NCBI RefSeq assembly: GCF_038005225.1
Contig: NZ_JBBOSU010000001.1
Span: forward strand, 1,662,001-1,726,000
DNA: 64,000 bases
Reading direction: 5' to 3'
Origin: Solibacillus sp. FSL K6-1523
GTDB lineage: Bacteria; Bacillota; Bacilli; Bacillales_A; Planococcaceae
Numbering within the stretch: the first letter of the stretch is position 1; every line of letters starts with the position of its first letter. The notes below the pieces were generated by a model that did not search any database, was not told the DNA's origin, and saw nothing but the letters and a program-made list of their open reading frames with translations. Of the stretch, positions 51,264-59,652 are shown in pieces. A program made the translations under genes and the position numbers.

Positions 51264-52703
51264 ATGGCAAGTGGTGGGGATTATTTAAAATCACCAGATT
51301 TACTTCCAGTGACACATCAACAAAGAAGTATTGGGACATTTGGATTTGCAGTAATTTGGGTTGGGATGGCCATCGTATTAGCCGCCTTTGCAATTGGTGG
51401 AGCAGGAATTATCAGTTTGTCGTTGCCGATGGTTATTTTAGCGACAATCATCGGTTCGGTTTTAATCGGTATATTTATGACATTAATCGGTGATATCGGC
51501 ATCGAACATGGCTTATCCTTCCCGGTTTATATGCGTGCGCCATTCGGTACGATTGGCACGCATATACCGTCGCTTGTTCGTGGCGTTACAGCTGCGTGTT
51601 GGTTTGGGATTAACACTTATTTTGGTGCGCTTGCAATCAATGGGATTTTGAACTTATTATTTGGCTTTGATAATTGGTTTTTATGTTTCTTAGTTTTTGC
51701 GGCATTGCAATTATTTAATACATCTCTCGGCATTAAATCCATTGAACGCTTTGCAGATTTAGCAGCACCAATTATTATTTTAATTTCATGCTGGATGTAC
51801 ATCACACTAGCAGATCATGCAACGACACAAGGGAAAAATGTTTGGTCATGGGTAGAATCACCAACAACGGGAATGGCCGCATTTACAGCTTTCATGGTCG
51901 TAATTATGGCAAACATGGGATTCTGGGCAACACTTGCCGCTGATATGCCATCCCTTTCACGTTTCTTTAAAGCACCAAAAAATGAACGGAATTGGTTCAA
52001 ACGTAATAAAACACAATTAGTCGGTTCATTAATCGTCATGCCGATTACGAATACATTTATCGTCGCAATCGGAGCAGTTTGTTATATGGCGGTCGCATCA
52101 GCTGATCCTGTAAATGCGTTACAACAAAGTGCGAGCGGCTTTATTTTAGGGGTCTTATTACTAATGATTGTGTTAGCGCAATGGTCTACGAATACATCTG
52201 CAAACGTCATTCCAGCAGCAACAATTTTCTCCAACATTGGTGGACCAAAAGTGCCTTTCTGGGTTGGGGTTATTATAGCTGGGATTATTGGAATTTTGGC
52301 GCAGCCGTGGAACTTATTCGATATTTTGGTCGATGCACTATTAATCATTGGTGGTATTTTAACAGCTATTGTAGGTATTTTATTTGCCGATTATTATTTA
52401 ATCCGTAAACGTCGCGTCAACGTAAAAGAACTTTACGAATTAGATGGTCAATTTAAATATATGAATGGCTTTAATTTAGCAGGGTTAATCGCTTGGATAA
52501 TCGGTGGTATTTTAGCGAATATATTCCCAACTTATTCTTCATTAGTAGGTTTCTTCGCGGGGGCAATCATTTATTATGTGTTGGCGAAATATTGGTGGTT
52601 CAAACAGTACCCACAAGCGGAACTAGATGATCCGAGTGATGAAAAGTATTTAGGGATTACAGTAGGGCATGATTGGGACGATATTGTCACGGAAGATAAG
52701 TGA
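51264..52703 (+). CDS. NCS1-family nucleobase:cation symporter (probable uracil/pyrimidine permease)
   Basis: Protein of 479 residues with 12 membrane helices. NCS1 signatures are GLSFPVYMRAPFGTIGTHIPSLVR, CWFGINTYFGALAINGIL and NTSANVIPAATIFSNIGG. ATG 51264 follows GGGAGAG at six bases. NCS1 members carry uracil, cytosine, allantoin or hydantoins; operon position with PreA/PreT and dihydropyrimidinase points to uracil or a related pyrimidine. A (TTGT)10 tract 38 bases upstream may alter its expression relative to the enzymes. Confidence 0.88.
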   Translation: MASGGDYLKSPDLLPVTHQQRSIGTFGFAVIWVGMAIVLAAFAIGGAGIISLSLPMVILATIIGSVLIGIFMTLIGDIGIEHGLSFPVYMRAPFGTIGTHIPSLVRGVTAACWFGINTYFGALAINGILNLLFGFDNWFLCFLVFAALQLFNTSLGIKSIERFADLAAPIIILISCWMYITLADHATTQGKNVWSWVESPTTGMAAFTAFMVVIMANMGFWATLAADMPSLSRFFKAPKNERNWFKRNKTQLVGSLIVMPITNTFIVAIGAVCYMAVASADPVNALQQSASGFILGVLLLMIVLAQWSTNTSANVIPAATIFSNIGGPKVPFWVGVIIAGIIGILAQPWNLFDILVDALLIIGGILTAIVGILFADYYLIRKRRVNVKELYELDGQFKYMNGFNLAGLIAWIIGGILANIFPTYSSLVGFFAGAIIYYVLAKYWWFKQYPQAELDDPSDEKYLGITVGHDWDDIVTEDK

Positions 52704-52760
52704 CCGTAATTCGCGCCAGACGAGGTGGACACAATTAACGAAAAAAGATGAGGTGAGTGC

Positions 52761-52967
52761 ATGTCGGATTATTTATTAAGTGTGGATGAAATGGAGCAAG
52801 TCAGTGACTATTTAGAAAAGGGTTTCAAAGTCCACAATGTATATGAAAATTTAAGTGGAATGTTTGTCGAGTTTGAGCGGAAGGAAGTTGTATGTTTACC
52901 GATTTTAACGGCAGATGCGCGTAAATATTTTGCGGCAAAGCTTCAAGAACAAGTTGCAGAAGTTTAG
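52761..52967 (+). CDS. 68-residue protein at the end of the pyrimidine operon
   Basis: ATG 52761 with GAGGTGAG upstream gives a compact acidic protein starting MSDYLLSVDEMEQVSDYLEK, with a central strand NLSGMFVEFERKEVVCLPIL and a C-terminal helix. There is no membrane segment or known motif. It follows the permease by 57 bases and precedes the terminator, so it is the last gene of the pyrimidine operon. The ribosome site and codon usage support it as real; no function can be given. Confidence 0.6.
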   Translation: MSDYLLSVDEMEQVSDYLEKGFKVHNVYENLSGMFVEFERKEVVCLPILTADARKYFAAKLQEQVAEV

Positions 52968-52983
52968 ATCATGATTTTGTTTA

Positions 52984-53018
52984 GGTTGGCTTTGCATATG
53001 TAGCAAGCCAGCCTTCTT
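52984..53018 (+). terminator. Terminator of the pyrimidine operon
   Basis: GGTTGGCTT pairs with AAGCCAGCC (one G-U) around a 12-nt loop, followed by TTCTT. Confidence 0.65.
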
Positions 53019-53141
53019 AAGTTTGGAAATCTGGGGATTTATGTATTTAGTGCACCACTCCCATGGAAGGGGCGGATGCTTAGTTAGATTTTCTTAATAC
53101 AGATCTCCGTAATTAAGATTTCAAACTCCCTCGGTAATACA

Positions 53142-53328
53142 AGCCAATTTGTATTGGATATTAGCCATTTTTCTGCTGTTATTAGCCATTAACTAGATAA
53201 TAATAGCCAAATTTTTAGCATTACTAGCCAAAATACATCGATAATTAGCCAAATTAAAGCAGTTAAGAGCCAATTCGCGTTTTATTAGCCAAATTTCCAC
53301 GTTTAAGAGCCGATTTCGCCGATTCAAA
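53142..53328. repeat. Array of nine AGCC motifs at 21-bp spacing
   Basis: AGCC(A/G) followed by an A/T-rich run occurs at 53142, 53163, 53184, 53205, 53226, 53247, 53268, 53287 and 53308. The spacing is 21 bp seven times and 19 bp once. Most units read TTAGCCAAWTT; the other ~12 bases of each unit are unrelated. No frame is open across it on either strand. The rest of the 52968-53652 gap shows no gene. Confidence 0.8.
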
Positions 53329-53505
53329 AACACTTTCCGATGTATATCATTCCTAACTAATGTAAAACGTCAATTCTTAAAACTTTCCATAACAACCGCA
53401 CATGCTACATGACAATGCATTGCTAGCCTCAATTTGGTCGCGGCACTTTAAAAAGTCGAAAAGTATTGTTGAATAAGTGAACTAGAGAAACTCCTTCAAA
53501 TATCA

Positions 53506-53534
53506 TTGACAATTTTAGGGTATTCTATTAAATT
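53506..53534 (+). promoter_or_regulatory. Possible sigma-A promoter of the MFS gene
   Basis: TTGACA at 53506-53511, a 17-base spacer, then TAAATT at 53529-53534. The -10 is only a fair match. The MFS start follows 119 bases later. Confidence 0.35.
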
Positions 53535-53652
53535 TATTAATACTCTCAATCTAAAGTGGTTTTAGTAGAATAGCCATCATTTTGGGCTTTAAGTATACCA
53601 AAGCGCAATGGATTGAATGAAATGTCATATCTGATGAAAGAGGCTCCACAAA

Positions 53653-54846
53653 ATGAAATCAATCTTCAATTATTTTCACCCGCTTGTTTGGATTATATTA
53701 AGTGGGACTATATTTGCTCGCACGGCTAGTTTCATGGCCATCCCTTTTTTAGCCCTATATTTACATAATCAACTACAGGCTTCTCCTTTACTTATTGGAT
53801 TAACAGTTGGGATCGCGCCGCTGTTTGCTACGTTTGGTGGTCTTATAGGCGGATACTTAACAGATCGTTTTGATCGAAAGAATGTCATTATTTGTACGGT
53901 ATTTGTTTGGAGTCTAACATTTTTCGGATTTGCTTTTGCACCATCAGCCCTTTATTTTGTTTTGTTAAATGCGTTAAATGGGCTATGTCGTTCATTTTTT
54001 GAGCCAGGGACACAAGCGCTAATGATTGATTTTACCGAGGACGCCAAAAAGCGCAGACTGTTTTCTGTCCGGTACACTGCGATTAATATTGCCGCGGTAA
54101 TGGGACCGTTGTTGGGTGTTTGGATTTCGAACATGTCGAGCGCAGCGATGCCATTTATGATTACCGGTATTATGTACGCAATTTACGGAGTCTTTTTAAT
54201 TATTGTGCTGAATCGTTATGAAATGAAGCAACAAAAATTAGCGGCAGATCATCGAATCGGGACCATCTTTAGTGCAGTGAGAAAAGACCAAAAATTGCTT
54301 TATTTTATCGCAGGTGGAATATTGATTACATTTGGTTATGCGCAATTTGATTCGACATTGCCACAATTGATTGATATGCGAGTAGAGGACGGGATAAAGC
54401 TGTTTTCATACGTCATCGTAGCCAACTCGATTACTGTGTTAACATTACAACTCCCGTTAACGATTATGATTGAGAAAATGGCCATCTATACTTCTCTAAA
54501 AATCGGCATCGTGATTTTTTCAGCTGGTTTATTATTGCTTGGATTATCCGAAAACACGTGGATGTTTATTGGCAGTATGATGATTTTTTCAATTGGAGAA
54601 ATTTTTTGTTTCCCAATGATGAACGCCGTGATTGAAGAAATTGCACCAATTGATCAAAAAGGCATTTACTTAGGGGCAGGGCAACTAAAAAATATCGGTG
54701 GTTTTATCGGTCCTATTGTAGGTGGGTGGTTACTCATTGTAACTGTTGATTGGATGTATGTTATTATTTCAATCGTCATGTTAAGTAGTATATTCGTATA
54801 TCGAAAAGCGCTTCATGTGCAAAAAACAGCACAGTTACATCCTTAA
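53653..54846 (+). CDS. MFS transporter (YfiS/MdtH-like)
   Basis: Protein of 397 residues with 12 helices. Motif A is GGYLTDRFDRKNV after helix 2, and helix 4 has GLCRSFFEPGTQALMIDF. This helix 4 phrase is characteristic of the MFS group that includes MdtH and several Bacillus Yfi-type exporters. The start is ATG 53653 behind GAAAGAGG. It is a single gene with its own terminator; the substrate is unknown. Confidence 0.8.
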   Translation: MKSIFNYFHPLVWIILSGTIFARTASFMAIPFLALYLHNQLQASPLLIGLTVGIAPLFATFGGLIGGYLTDRFDRKNVIICTVFVWSLTFFGFAFAPSALYFVLLNALNGLCRSFFEPGTQALMIDFTEDAKKRRLFSVRYTAINIAAVMGPLLGVWISNMSSAAMPFMITGIMYAIYGVFLIIVLNRYEMKQQKLAADHRIGTIFSAVRKDQKLLYFIAGGILITFGYAQFDSTLPQLIDMRVEDGIKLFSYVIVANSITVLTLQLPLTIMIEKMAIYTSLKIGIVIFSAGLLLLGLSENTWMFIGSMMIFSIGEIFCFPMMNAVIEEIAPIDQKGIYLGAGQLKNIGGFIGPIVGGWLLIVTVDWMYVIISIVMLSSIFVYRKALHVQKTAQLHP

Positions 54847-54852
54847 ACAAAA

Positions 54853-54901
54853 AAAGAGATGAACGTTTGGCAGAAATTCTGCAAGCGTTCATCTCTTGTT
54901 T
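54853..54901. terminator. Bidirectional terminator
   Basis: AAGAGATGAACG pairs with CGTTCATCTCTT, with a further inner hairpin GCAGAAATTCTGC, flanked by A and T runs. It lies between the convergent MFS and NSS transporter genes. Confidence 0.75.
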
Positions 54902-56271
54902 TAGAACAATGCCATAATTTTATCGAGTATGCCTGTAATATCAAGGAATACGATAAAAATAACGAGTGGAATAATATACTTCATAATGAAGAACCAAATA
55001 TTAAAAGCAGTTGCGCCTAAGCGAGAATGCTGTAATAGTTCTTCGCGTAATTTACTTTTCTCAATCTTTCTTGGTACAAAAATCGCGATTAAAAATACAC
55101 CAAGTGGCATTAAAATATTACTTACTAAATAGTCAGCTGAGTCAAAAATGCTTTTCGAGAAAATTGATACATCTGCAAAAATACTATATGACAATGCAGA
55201 AGGTACACCTACTGCGAAAATTAAAATACCAACAATGTACGCATATTTTGTACGATTTTCTTCTTTACCTTTTACAAGAGAAGCAACAATAATTTCTAAC
55301 ATTGAAAAGGCAGAAGTTAATGTAGCAAATAAAAATAATGCTAAAAACCCTAGCAGGAACGCTTCACCAAAAATAATTTGATTAAATACAGCAGGTAATA
55401 CGACAAACAGTAAACCAGGTCCTTCATCTGGTTCTAAACCAAGTGAGAAAACAGCTGGGAAGATTGCTAATCCTGCTAATAAAGCGATGAATAAATTCAT
55501 GGAAACGATTGAAATCGCTGGTTGAATCAGGCTTTCTTTTTTCGATAAATAAGAACTATACGTAACCATTACTGATACACCAATGCTTAATGAGAAGAAA
55601 GCTTGCCCCATCGCAAACAGAATACTTTCTGATGTAATGTTTGAGAAGTCAGGAGCTAAGAAGAACATAACACCTTCCATTGCATTATCAAGCGTTAATG
55701 AACGAACGATTAATACGAAAAATAAAATAAATAATGCCGGCATTAAAATTTTACTCGCCTTTTCAATCCCGTTTTGAATCCCTTTCGCAACGACTAGTAC
55801 TGTAAATGCTAAAAAGGCAAATTGAGCGCCCATCACTAAAAGTGGATTTCCAATTGTCTCGTTAAAGACAGTAGCATAATCGGCACTGTCAGTAATAATG
55901 CCACCAAACATCCCTTTGACAAAATAAATGACAATCCATCCACCAATGACACTATAGAACGATAATAATAGGAAACAAGTAAATACGCCGAGTTTACCAA
56001 TCCAATGCCATTTCGTATTCGGTGCTAAACTACGATAAGCACTAACTGCTTCTTTTTGTGTGCTTCTCCCAATAATGAATTCTGCTAATAATAACGGAAA
56101 ACCAATAAATAATGAGAATAAAATGAATAGAAGAAAGAATGCTCCTCCTCCACTAACGCCAGTAACATAGGGAAGCTTCCAAATGGCGCCTACTCCTATA
56201 GCTGATCCAGCAGCAGATAAAATAAAACCAATTTTTGATGACCATTGCTGTGATGTTTGAATGCTAATCAA
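54901..56271 (-). CDS. Sodium-dependent amino acid transporter, NSS family (probable aromatic amino acid uptake)
   Basis: Protein of 456 residues with 11-12 helices. The N-terminal [25 protein letters not shown] is the NSS signature covering helix 1 and the Na sites, although the usual GNIWRFPY is here [20 protein letters not shown] and [20 protein letters not shown] are further family segments. It appears to start at TTG 56271, with only a weak ribosome site. A T-box with specifier UUC precedes it, so expression should rise on phenylalanine starvation. Bacterial NSS carriers such as MhsT transport hydrophobic and aromatic amino acids, consistent with that control. Confidence 0.85.
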   Translation of the reverse strand: MISIQTSQQWSSKIGFILSAAGSAIGVGAIWKLPYVTGVSGGGAFFLLFILFSLFIGFPLLLAEFIIGRSTQKEAVSAYRSLAPNTKWHWIGKLGVFTCFLLLSFYSVIGGWIVIYFVKGMFGGIITDSADYATVFNETIGNPLLVMGAQFAFLAFTVLVVAKGIQNGIEKASKILMPALFILFFVLIVRSLTLDNAMEGVMFFLAPDFSNITSESILFAMGQAFFSLSIGVSVMVTYSSYLSKKESLIQPAISIVSMNLFIALLAGLAIFPAVFSLGLEPDEGPGLLFVVLPAVFNQIIFGEAFLLGFLALFLFATLTSAFSMLEIIVASLVKGKEENRTKYAYIVGILIFAVGVPSALSYSIFADVSIFSKSIFDSADYLVSNILMPLGVFLIAIFVPRKIEKSKLREELLQHSRLGATAFNIWFFIMKYIIPLVIFIVFLDITGILDKIMALF

Positions 56272-56304
56272 TCCAATCTGTTGTTATTATTTCAGATAGA
56301 AAAA

Positions 56305-56615
56305 AATAAACAGCCACGTCTCTATCTATAACGATAGGGACGTGGCTGTTCACGCGGTACCACCCTAATTGGAAACAAAATGCGTTTCCCACTTGATTAA
56401 GTAACGGTTTAATCCGTTTTCATACCACGTAGTATCAACTATGCCAAGGCAAAGTTGTGTCCAGATTTTTTTCGAACACGCTTGAAAAAAATATATGCAG
56501 TATAAAAAAAGCTCGAAGAATGAAATTCACACAGATCTTTGTATCAGTTTCCACCAACCACTGACTCTCTGCCAACAGGGAAATCTGGCTTAATATGTTC
56601 TCGTCATCGCTCATT
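56305..56615 (-). ncRNA. T-box riboswitch, phenylalanine type, with repeat insertion
   Basis: Read on the minus strand: stem I contains GCAGAGAGTCAGTGGTTGG and closes with AGATCTGTGTGAATTTCA. After the S-turn GAA (56528-56526) and one base the specifier is TTC (56524-56522) followed by A, giving phenylalanine. The T-box AGGGTGGTACCGCG lies at 56366-56353, and the terminator pairs CAGCCACGTC with GACGTGGCTG at 56348-56311, followed by a T-rich tail. The linker between stem I and antiterminator is enlarged by a degenerate copy of the dispersed repeat. Confidence 0.85.
56440..56505 (-). repeat. Dispersed palindromic repeat, copy E (inside the T-box leader)
   Basis: On the minus strand TTTTTTTCAAGCGTGTTCGAAAAAAATCTGGACACAACTTTGCCTTGGCATAGTTGATACT can be aligned base by base with hairpins 2 and 3 of copy D, with about ten substitutions. 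Hairpin 3 arms remain partly paired (AACTTTGCC/GGCATAGTT). Confidence 0.7.
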
Positions 56616-56842
56616 TAATATTTAGAATAATAAACGAAATTATAGTATGATAACACCTTTTGGTCAAGCATTTTTTCAAATTAGTGATTGTTCGACTCTG
56701 ATTAATTATTCCAAATAACTCCGATATCTAACTTATTCCTGTTAAAACAACTTTATTTGAATGCTAAGTGGTCCATTTTTACTTGTAACATGCCTTTTTT
56801 TTGCAATTGACTTTGCTATACTTTTTTTAGGAGGTGCGAAAT

Positions 56843-57286
56843 GTGAAAGTAGAAGTGTTAATTGCGCCAGAGTATGTTGAACCAGTTGCAGAAATTAAAA
56901 CGAATCAATTAACGTCAACAATCGAAAAAGCAGTTGAGTTATTAGAGAAAGAAGATTTCGGTGGGAAAATACCCATTTATCAAGGGAAGGAGATTATCCT
57001 AATCGAAAAATCGTCCATTCAACTTGTACGAACAGAAGTAGGAAAAGTCATTGTTTATGATGCGAAAGGGGAGTGGTACGAAACGAAAACACCATTAGTG
57101 GATTTCGAGAAATTATTGGGAGAAAACTTTATTCGGATTTCCAAAAGCACCATTGTTAATTTATCAGCGGTTCAGTCGGTGAAAGCATCTTTTAGTGGAA
57201 CGTTAGATATTTTGTTAGAAAACGGGCAAGAAGATGTTATTAGTCGAAAGTACAAAGCAGATTTCAAGAAAAAGTTAGGGGTGTAA
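56843..57286 (+). CDS. LytTR-type DNA-binding regulator
   Basis: Protein of 147 residues. The C-terminal ~100 residues form a LytTR domain: IPIYQGKEIILIEKSSIQLV, then VYDAKGEWYETKTPLVDFEKLLGENFIRISKSTIVNLSAVQSV. There is no receiver domain, so it is not a classical response regulator. GTG 56843 is chosen because AGGAGGTG lies six bases upstream. It is followed after one base by a DUF3021 membrane protein; LytTR plus small membrane inhibitor is the plan of the LytTR regulatory systems described in streptococci (HdrRM, BrsRM), where the membrane partner restrains the regulator. Confidence 0.85.
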   Translation: MKVEVLIAPEYVEPVAEIKTNQLTSTIEKAVELLEKEDFGGKIPIYQGKEIILIEKSSIQLVRTEVGKVIVYDAKGEWYETKTPLVDFEKLLGENFIRISKSTIVNLSAVQSVKASFSGTLDILLENGQEDVISRKYKADFKKKLGV

Positions 57287-57287
57287 A

Positions 57288-57728
57288 ATGATGCAAAAAG
57301 CCATTTCAACGACAGTCCAGTCATTTGCGATAGGATGTATGATTTTTATGCTATCACTTTGTGTGTCATATTGGGAAATGGGGGATGAAATATATAATTT
57401 AATTCAAACGAGATTTGACTTTATCGTCCTCGGAATTTTTATCGTATCCCTTATTGGAGGAGGATTTGGACATGTCATTTATCAATTTAACATAAAGTAT
57501 AAAATGCAAGTGTTCATTCATTATGCCACAACAATTAGTGCAATTTTAATCGTATCTGTTTGGTTAAAGTTCGTATCAATGTCTTATTTACATTTCTTCT
57601 TATATTTCATTTTGACAAGTGTGATTTTCTTTATCATTTGGTATGTATATTATCTGAAATTAAAAAAGGAAGCGGATTTGATTAATGCCGCAATTATCAA
57701 TTCAAAAAAGATGCGCGAATTGTCTTAA
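57288..57728 (+). CDS. DUF3021 membrane protein, putative LytTR partner
   Basis: Protein of 146 residues with four membrane helices. The segments FAIGCMIFMLSLCVSYWE, FDFIVLGIFIVSLIGGGFGHV and the final LKKEADLINAAI match DUF3021. The ATG at 57288 starts one base after the LytTR stop, which implies tight coupling. By analogy with LytTR regulatory systems it may inhibit the DNA-binding protein until a membrane signal arrives; that role has not been shown for DUF3021 in general. Confidence 0.8.
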   Translation: MMQKAISTTVQSFAIGCMIFMLSLCVSYWEMGDEIYNLIQTRFDFIVLGIFIVSLIGGGFGHVIYQFNIKYKMQVFIHYATTISAILIVSVWLKFVSMSYLHFFLYFILTSVIFFIIWYVYYLKLKKEADLINAAIINSKKMRELS

Positions 57729-57784
57729 AATAACATTTCGTTTGGTATATAATTGAAATAATAACATGGATTAGGGGGCGTACG

Positions 57785-58324
57785 ATGTTTAAAAATACTT
57801 CACCACGTTTATTCTTTTCGATGGCAGCCATTACAATGCTCATTATTTCACCGTTTGTTGCAATTCTTATGCCAATTATACTGATCGAAACATTTTTTAA
57901 AGATCCAACAAGGCTCTATATTTATCCTTTTATCACAAGTGCGAAAATTATTGTTTTTGCCTTTGTTTTGTTTGCAGGGGCGTGTTTGTTATTGTTTTGG
58001 AAACGAAAGAAAGTGACATTTTTACTAAGCACGCTTATTGTAGCAGGTGGGATTTTTGCTCTTTATAGTACGTCACAAATGTATACGGTCATTGACTTCG
58101 AACAAATTAAAGTGAAAAATGTATGGTCAGAGGAATCGGTGGAATGGGCGGATATGGATGAAGTAGTCTTTGAATATATTCCGGGTGACTTAGGGGATTA
58201 TATATTTAAAATGGCGGATGGACAGCGATTTATCATTCCAGAAAATAAATCACATGTAACGAGTTATATTTACAATTTGGCAAACGCAAAAAATATTCCA
58301 TTTGTTGAAAGAGCGAAGGAATAA
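57785..58324 (+). CDS. Membrane protein with C-terminal PH-like region
   Basis: Protein of 179 residues, family not recognised. It has three helices (about 10-32, 50-72, 78-98), then a soluble part IDFEQIKVKNVWSEESVEWA, DMDEVVFEY, FKMADGQRFIIPE that looks like the beta-strand pattern of bacterial PH-type domains. ATG 57785 follows AGGGGGC. It lies 57 bases after the DUF3021 gene in the same direction with no terminator, so it may be a member, or a target, of the LytTR system. Confidence 0.55.
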   Translation: MFKNTSPRLFFSMAAITMLIISPFVAILMPIILIETFFKDPTRLYIYPFITSAKIIVFAFVLFAGACLLLFWKRKKVTFLLSTLIVAGGIFALYSTSQMYTVIDFEQIKVKNVWSEESVEWADMDEVVFEYIPGDLGDYIFKMADGQRFIIPENKSHVTSYIYNLANAKNIPFVERAKE

Positions 58325-58363
58325 AAAAAGAGCCAGGGACAAAATTCATCTCTGGCCCTTCAT
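58325..58363. terminator. Bidirectional terminator
   Basis: AGAGCCAGGGA pairs imperfectly with TCTCTGGCCCTT between convergent genes, with an A run on the left side. Confidence 0.5.
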
Positions 58364-58364
58364 A

Positions 58365-59648
58365 TTAGTTAAAAATCTCTACTAAAGCGCGCCCGTCAAC
58401 ATTATTAAACGGGAGCTTTAACATATGCGCAATCGTTGGCCCGATATCGACAACGCTCACTTCACCGATATCATATCCAGCTTTAACCCCCTCGCCTGAA
58501 ATTATTAAATTGCTTGTATAATTGGGCTTTTCAGGGGAGTAGCCATGTGTTGCATATTTTTGACCGCGCGCATGTAAATCAACAATGACTTCATTTGTAT
58601 AGTCATCCTCAAAACAATAGCCTTCCCGTGCTTCAATCATGAATTCGAACCGCTCATCTACGTGTAGTTTATCGAGTTCTTTTCTAGAATAAATCGCTTC
58701 AATCCCGTATTCAGCTTTTTTCGCTAAATCTCCCAGTAGAGATAATGCCGTAGCTTTTGCTTCTTCATCATCTTGTTGAATATGCAAATATGCCGCGCCA
58801 CCCGCACCTTGAACATAGGCGCGCCATTTCATTTCACCGTTTTCTTCATAAATGAGGTCATTATCAAAAAATAGCCGATTTAAATAAATTTTATAACGCA
58901 CATCGAGCTGTCCATGATCCCCAACAATTAAGAAGGTTGTTTCGTCGCGAATGCCCGCATCTTCAACAGCTTTCATCAGTTCGCCAATGCGACAATCCAT
59001 GCGTTTTAGCACGGCTTCAATATGTGGACCTTTTGTGCCATGCAAATGCTTCGAATCATCGAGATCGATTAAATGCATGAGCAATAAATTCGGCTTCTTG
59101 TTTAAAATCGTATCAACCGCGCACTTTGTAATGAAATCATCTAAATAAGGCTGCGCAATCCCTCGACGTACTTTCCCATATTTCCATTCCATCGCCAGCG
59201 TAAAGCGTTTACTGCCATTTTTTATGATTTTCAATGCTTGATTTTCATTTCGAACGGCTTTTATTTCAGGAATATTATAATGAATCGTTGCTTTTCCTGT
59301 AACGGGCCATAAAATCCCGGCTGTAGTTAAGCCTTTGCTGCGCGCTGCTTCATAAACGGTTGGCATTTTCAAATCATCCCGATACCAATGCCAATTTTGT
59401 TCGTTTTCAAGTACAAAAGGTTGAAACGGGTTATTGTGAAATACCCCATGCTTATTCGGATAAACCCCCGTGACATAGGAACTGTGAATGACATACGTCA
59501 ATGTTGGATAGATGCTTTTTACCCGATTGGTCGATGCGCCATTTGCAATCAACTGCGCTAAATTAGGCAAAGTTTTTGCACTGTCCCAATTGTCTTTTGA
59601 AAAAGCATCATAGGAAATGACGATGACATAATTTTGTTTAGCATGCAT
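58365..59648 (-). CDS. Type I phosphodiesterase / nucleotide pyrophosphatase-like protein
   Basis: Protein of 427 residues in the alkaline phosphatase superfamily. The first metal site is VIVISYDAFSK, the nucleophile Thr is in SIYPTLTYVIHSSYVTGVYPNKHGV, and the remaining metal ligands are in MHLIDLDDSKHLHG, IVGDHGQLDV and ATHGYSPEKPN. This is the Phosphodiest (ENPP-like) family. There is no signal peptide, so it is probably cytoplasmic. Start ATG 59648 follows GAGGTGAT. It is four bases downstream of a UMF1 transporter gene, so the pair may take up and process a phospho-compound. Confidence 0.85.
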   Translation of the reverse strand: MHAKQNYVIVISYDAFSKDNWDSAKTLPNLAQLIANGASTNRVKSIYPTLTYVIHSSYVTGVYPNKHGVFHNNPFQPFVLENEQNWHWYRDDLKMPTVYEAARSKGLTTAGILWPVTGKATIHYNIPEIKAVRNENQALKIIKNGSKRFTLAMEWKYGKVRRGIAQPYLDDFITKCAVDTILNKKPNLLLMHLIDLDDSKHLHGTKGPHIEAVLKRMDCRIGELMKAVEDAGIRDETTFLIVGDHGQLDVRYKIYLNRLFFDNDLIYEENGEMKWRAYVQGAGGAAYLHIQQDDEEAKATALSLLGDLAKKAEYGIEAIYSRKELDKLHVDERFEFMIEAREGYCFEDDYTNEVIVDLHARGQKYATHGYSPEKPNYTSNLIISGEGVKAGYDIGEVSVVDIGPTIAHMLKLPFNNVDGRALVEIFN

Positions 59649-59652
59649 AAAA

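Noticed and set aside
51160-51393. Minus-strand frame crossing the TTGT tract (poly-NKQT)
   Set aside because: A three-residue-type repeat produced by the microsatellite; no start site or family.
53142-53328. The 21-bp array as a CRISPR array
   Set aside because: The conserved part is only about 5-10 bp and the variable part about 12 bp, far too short, and there are no cas genes nearby.
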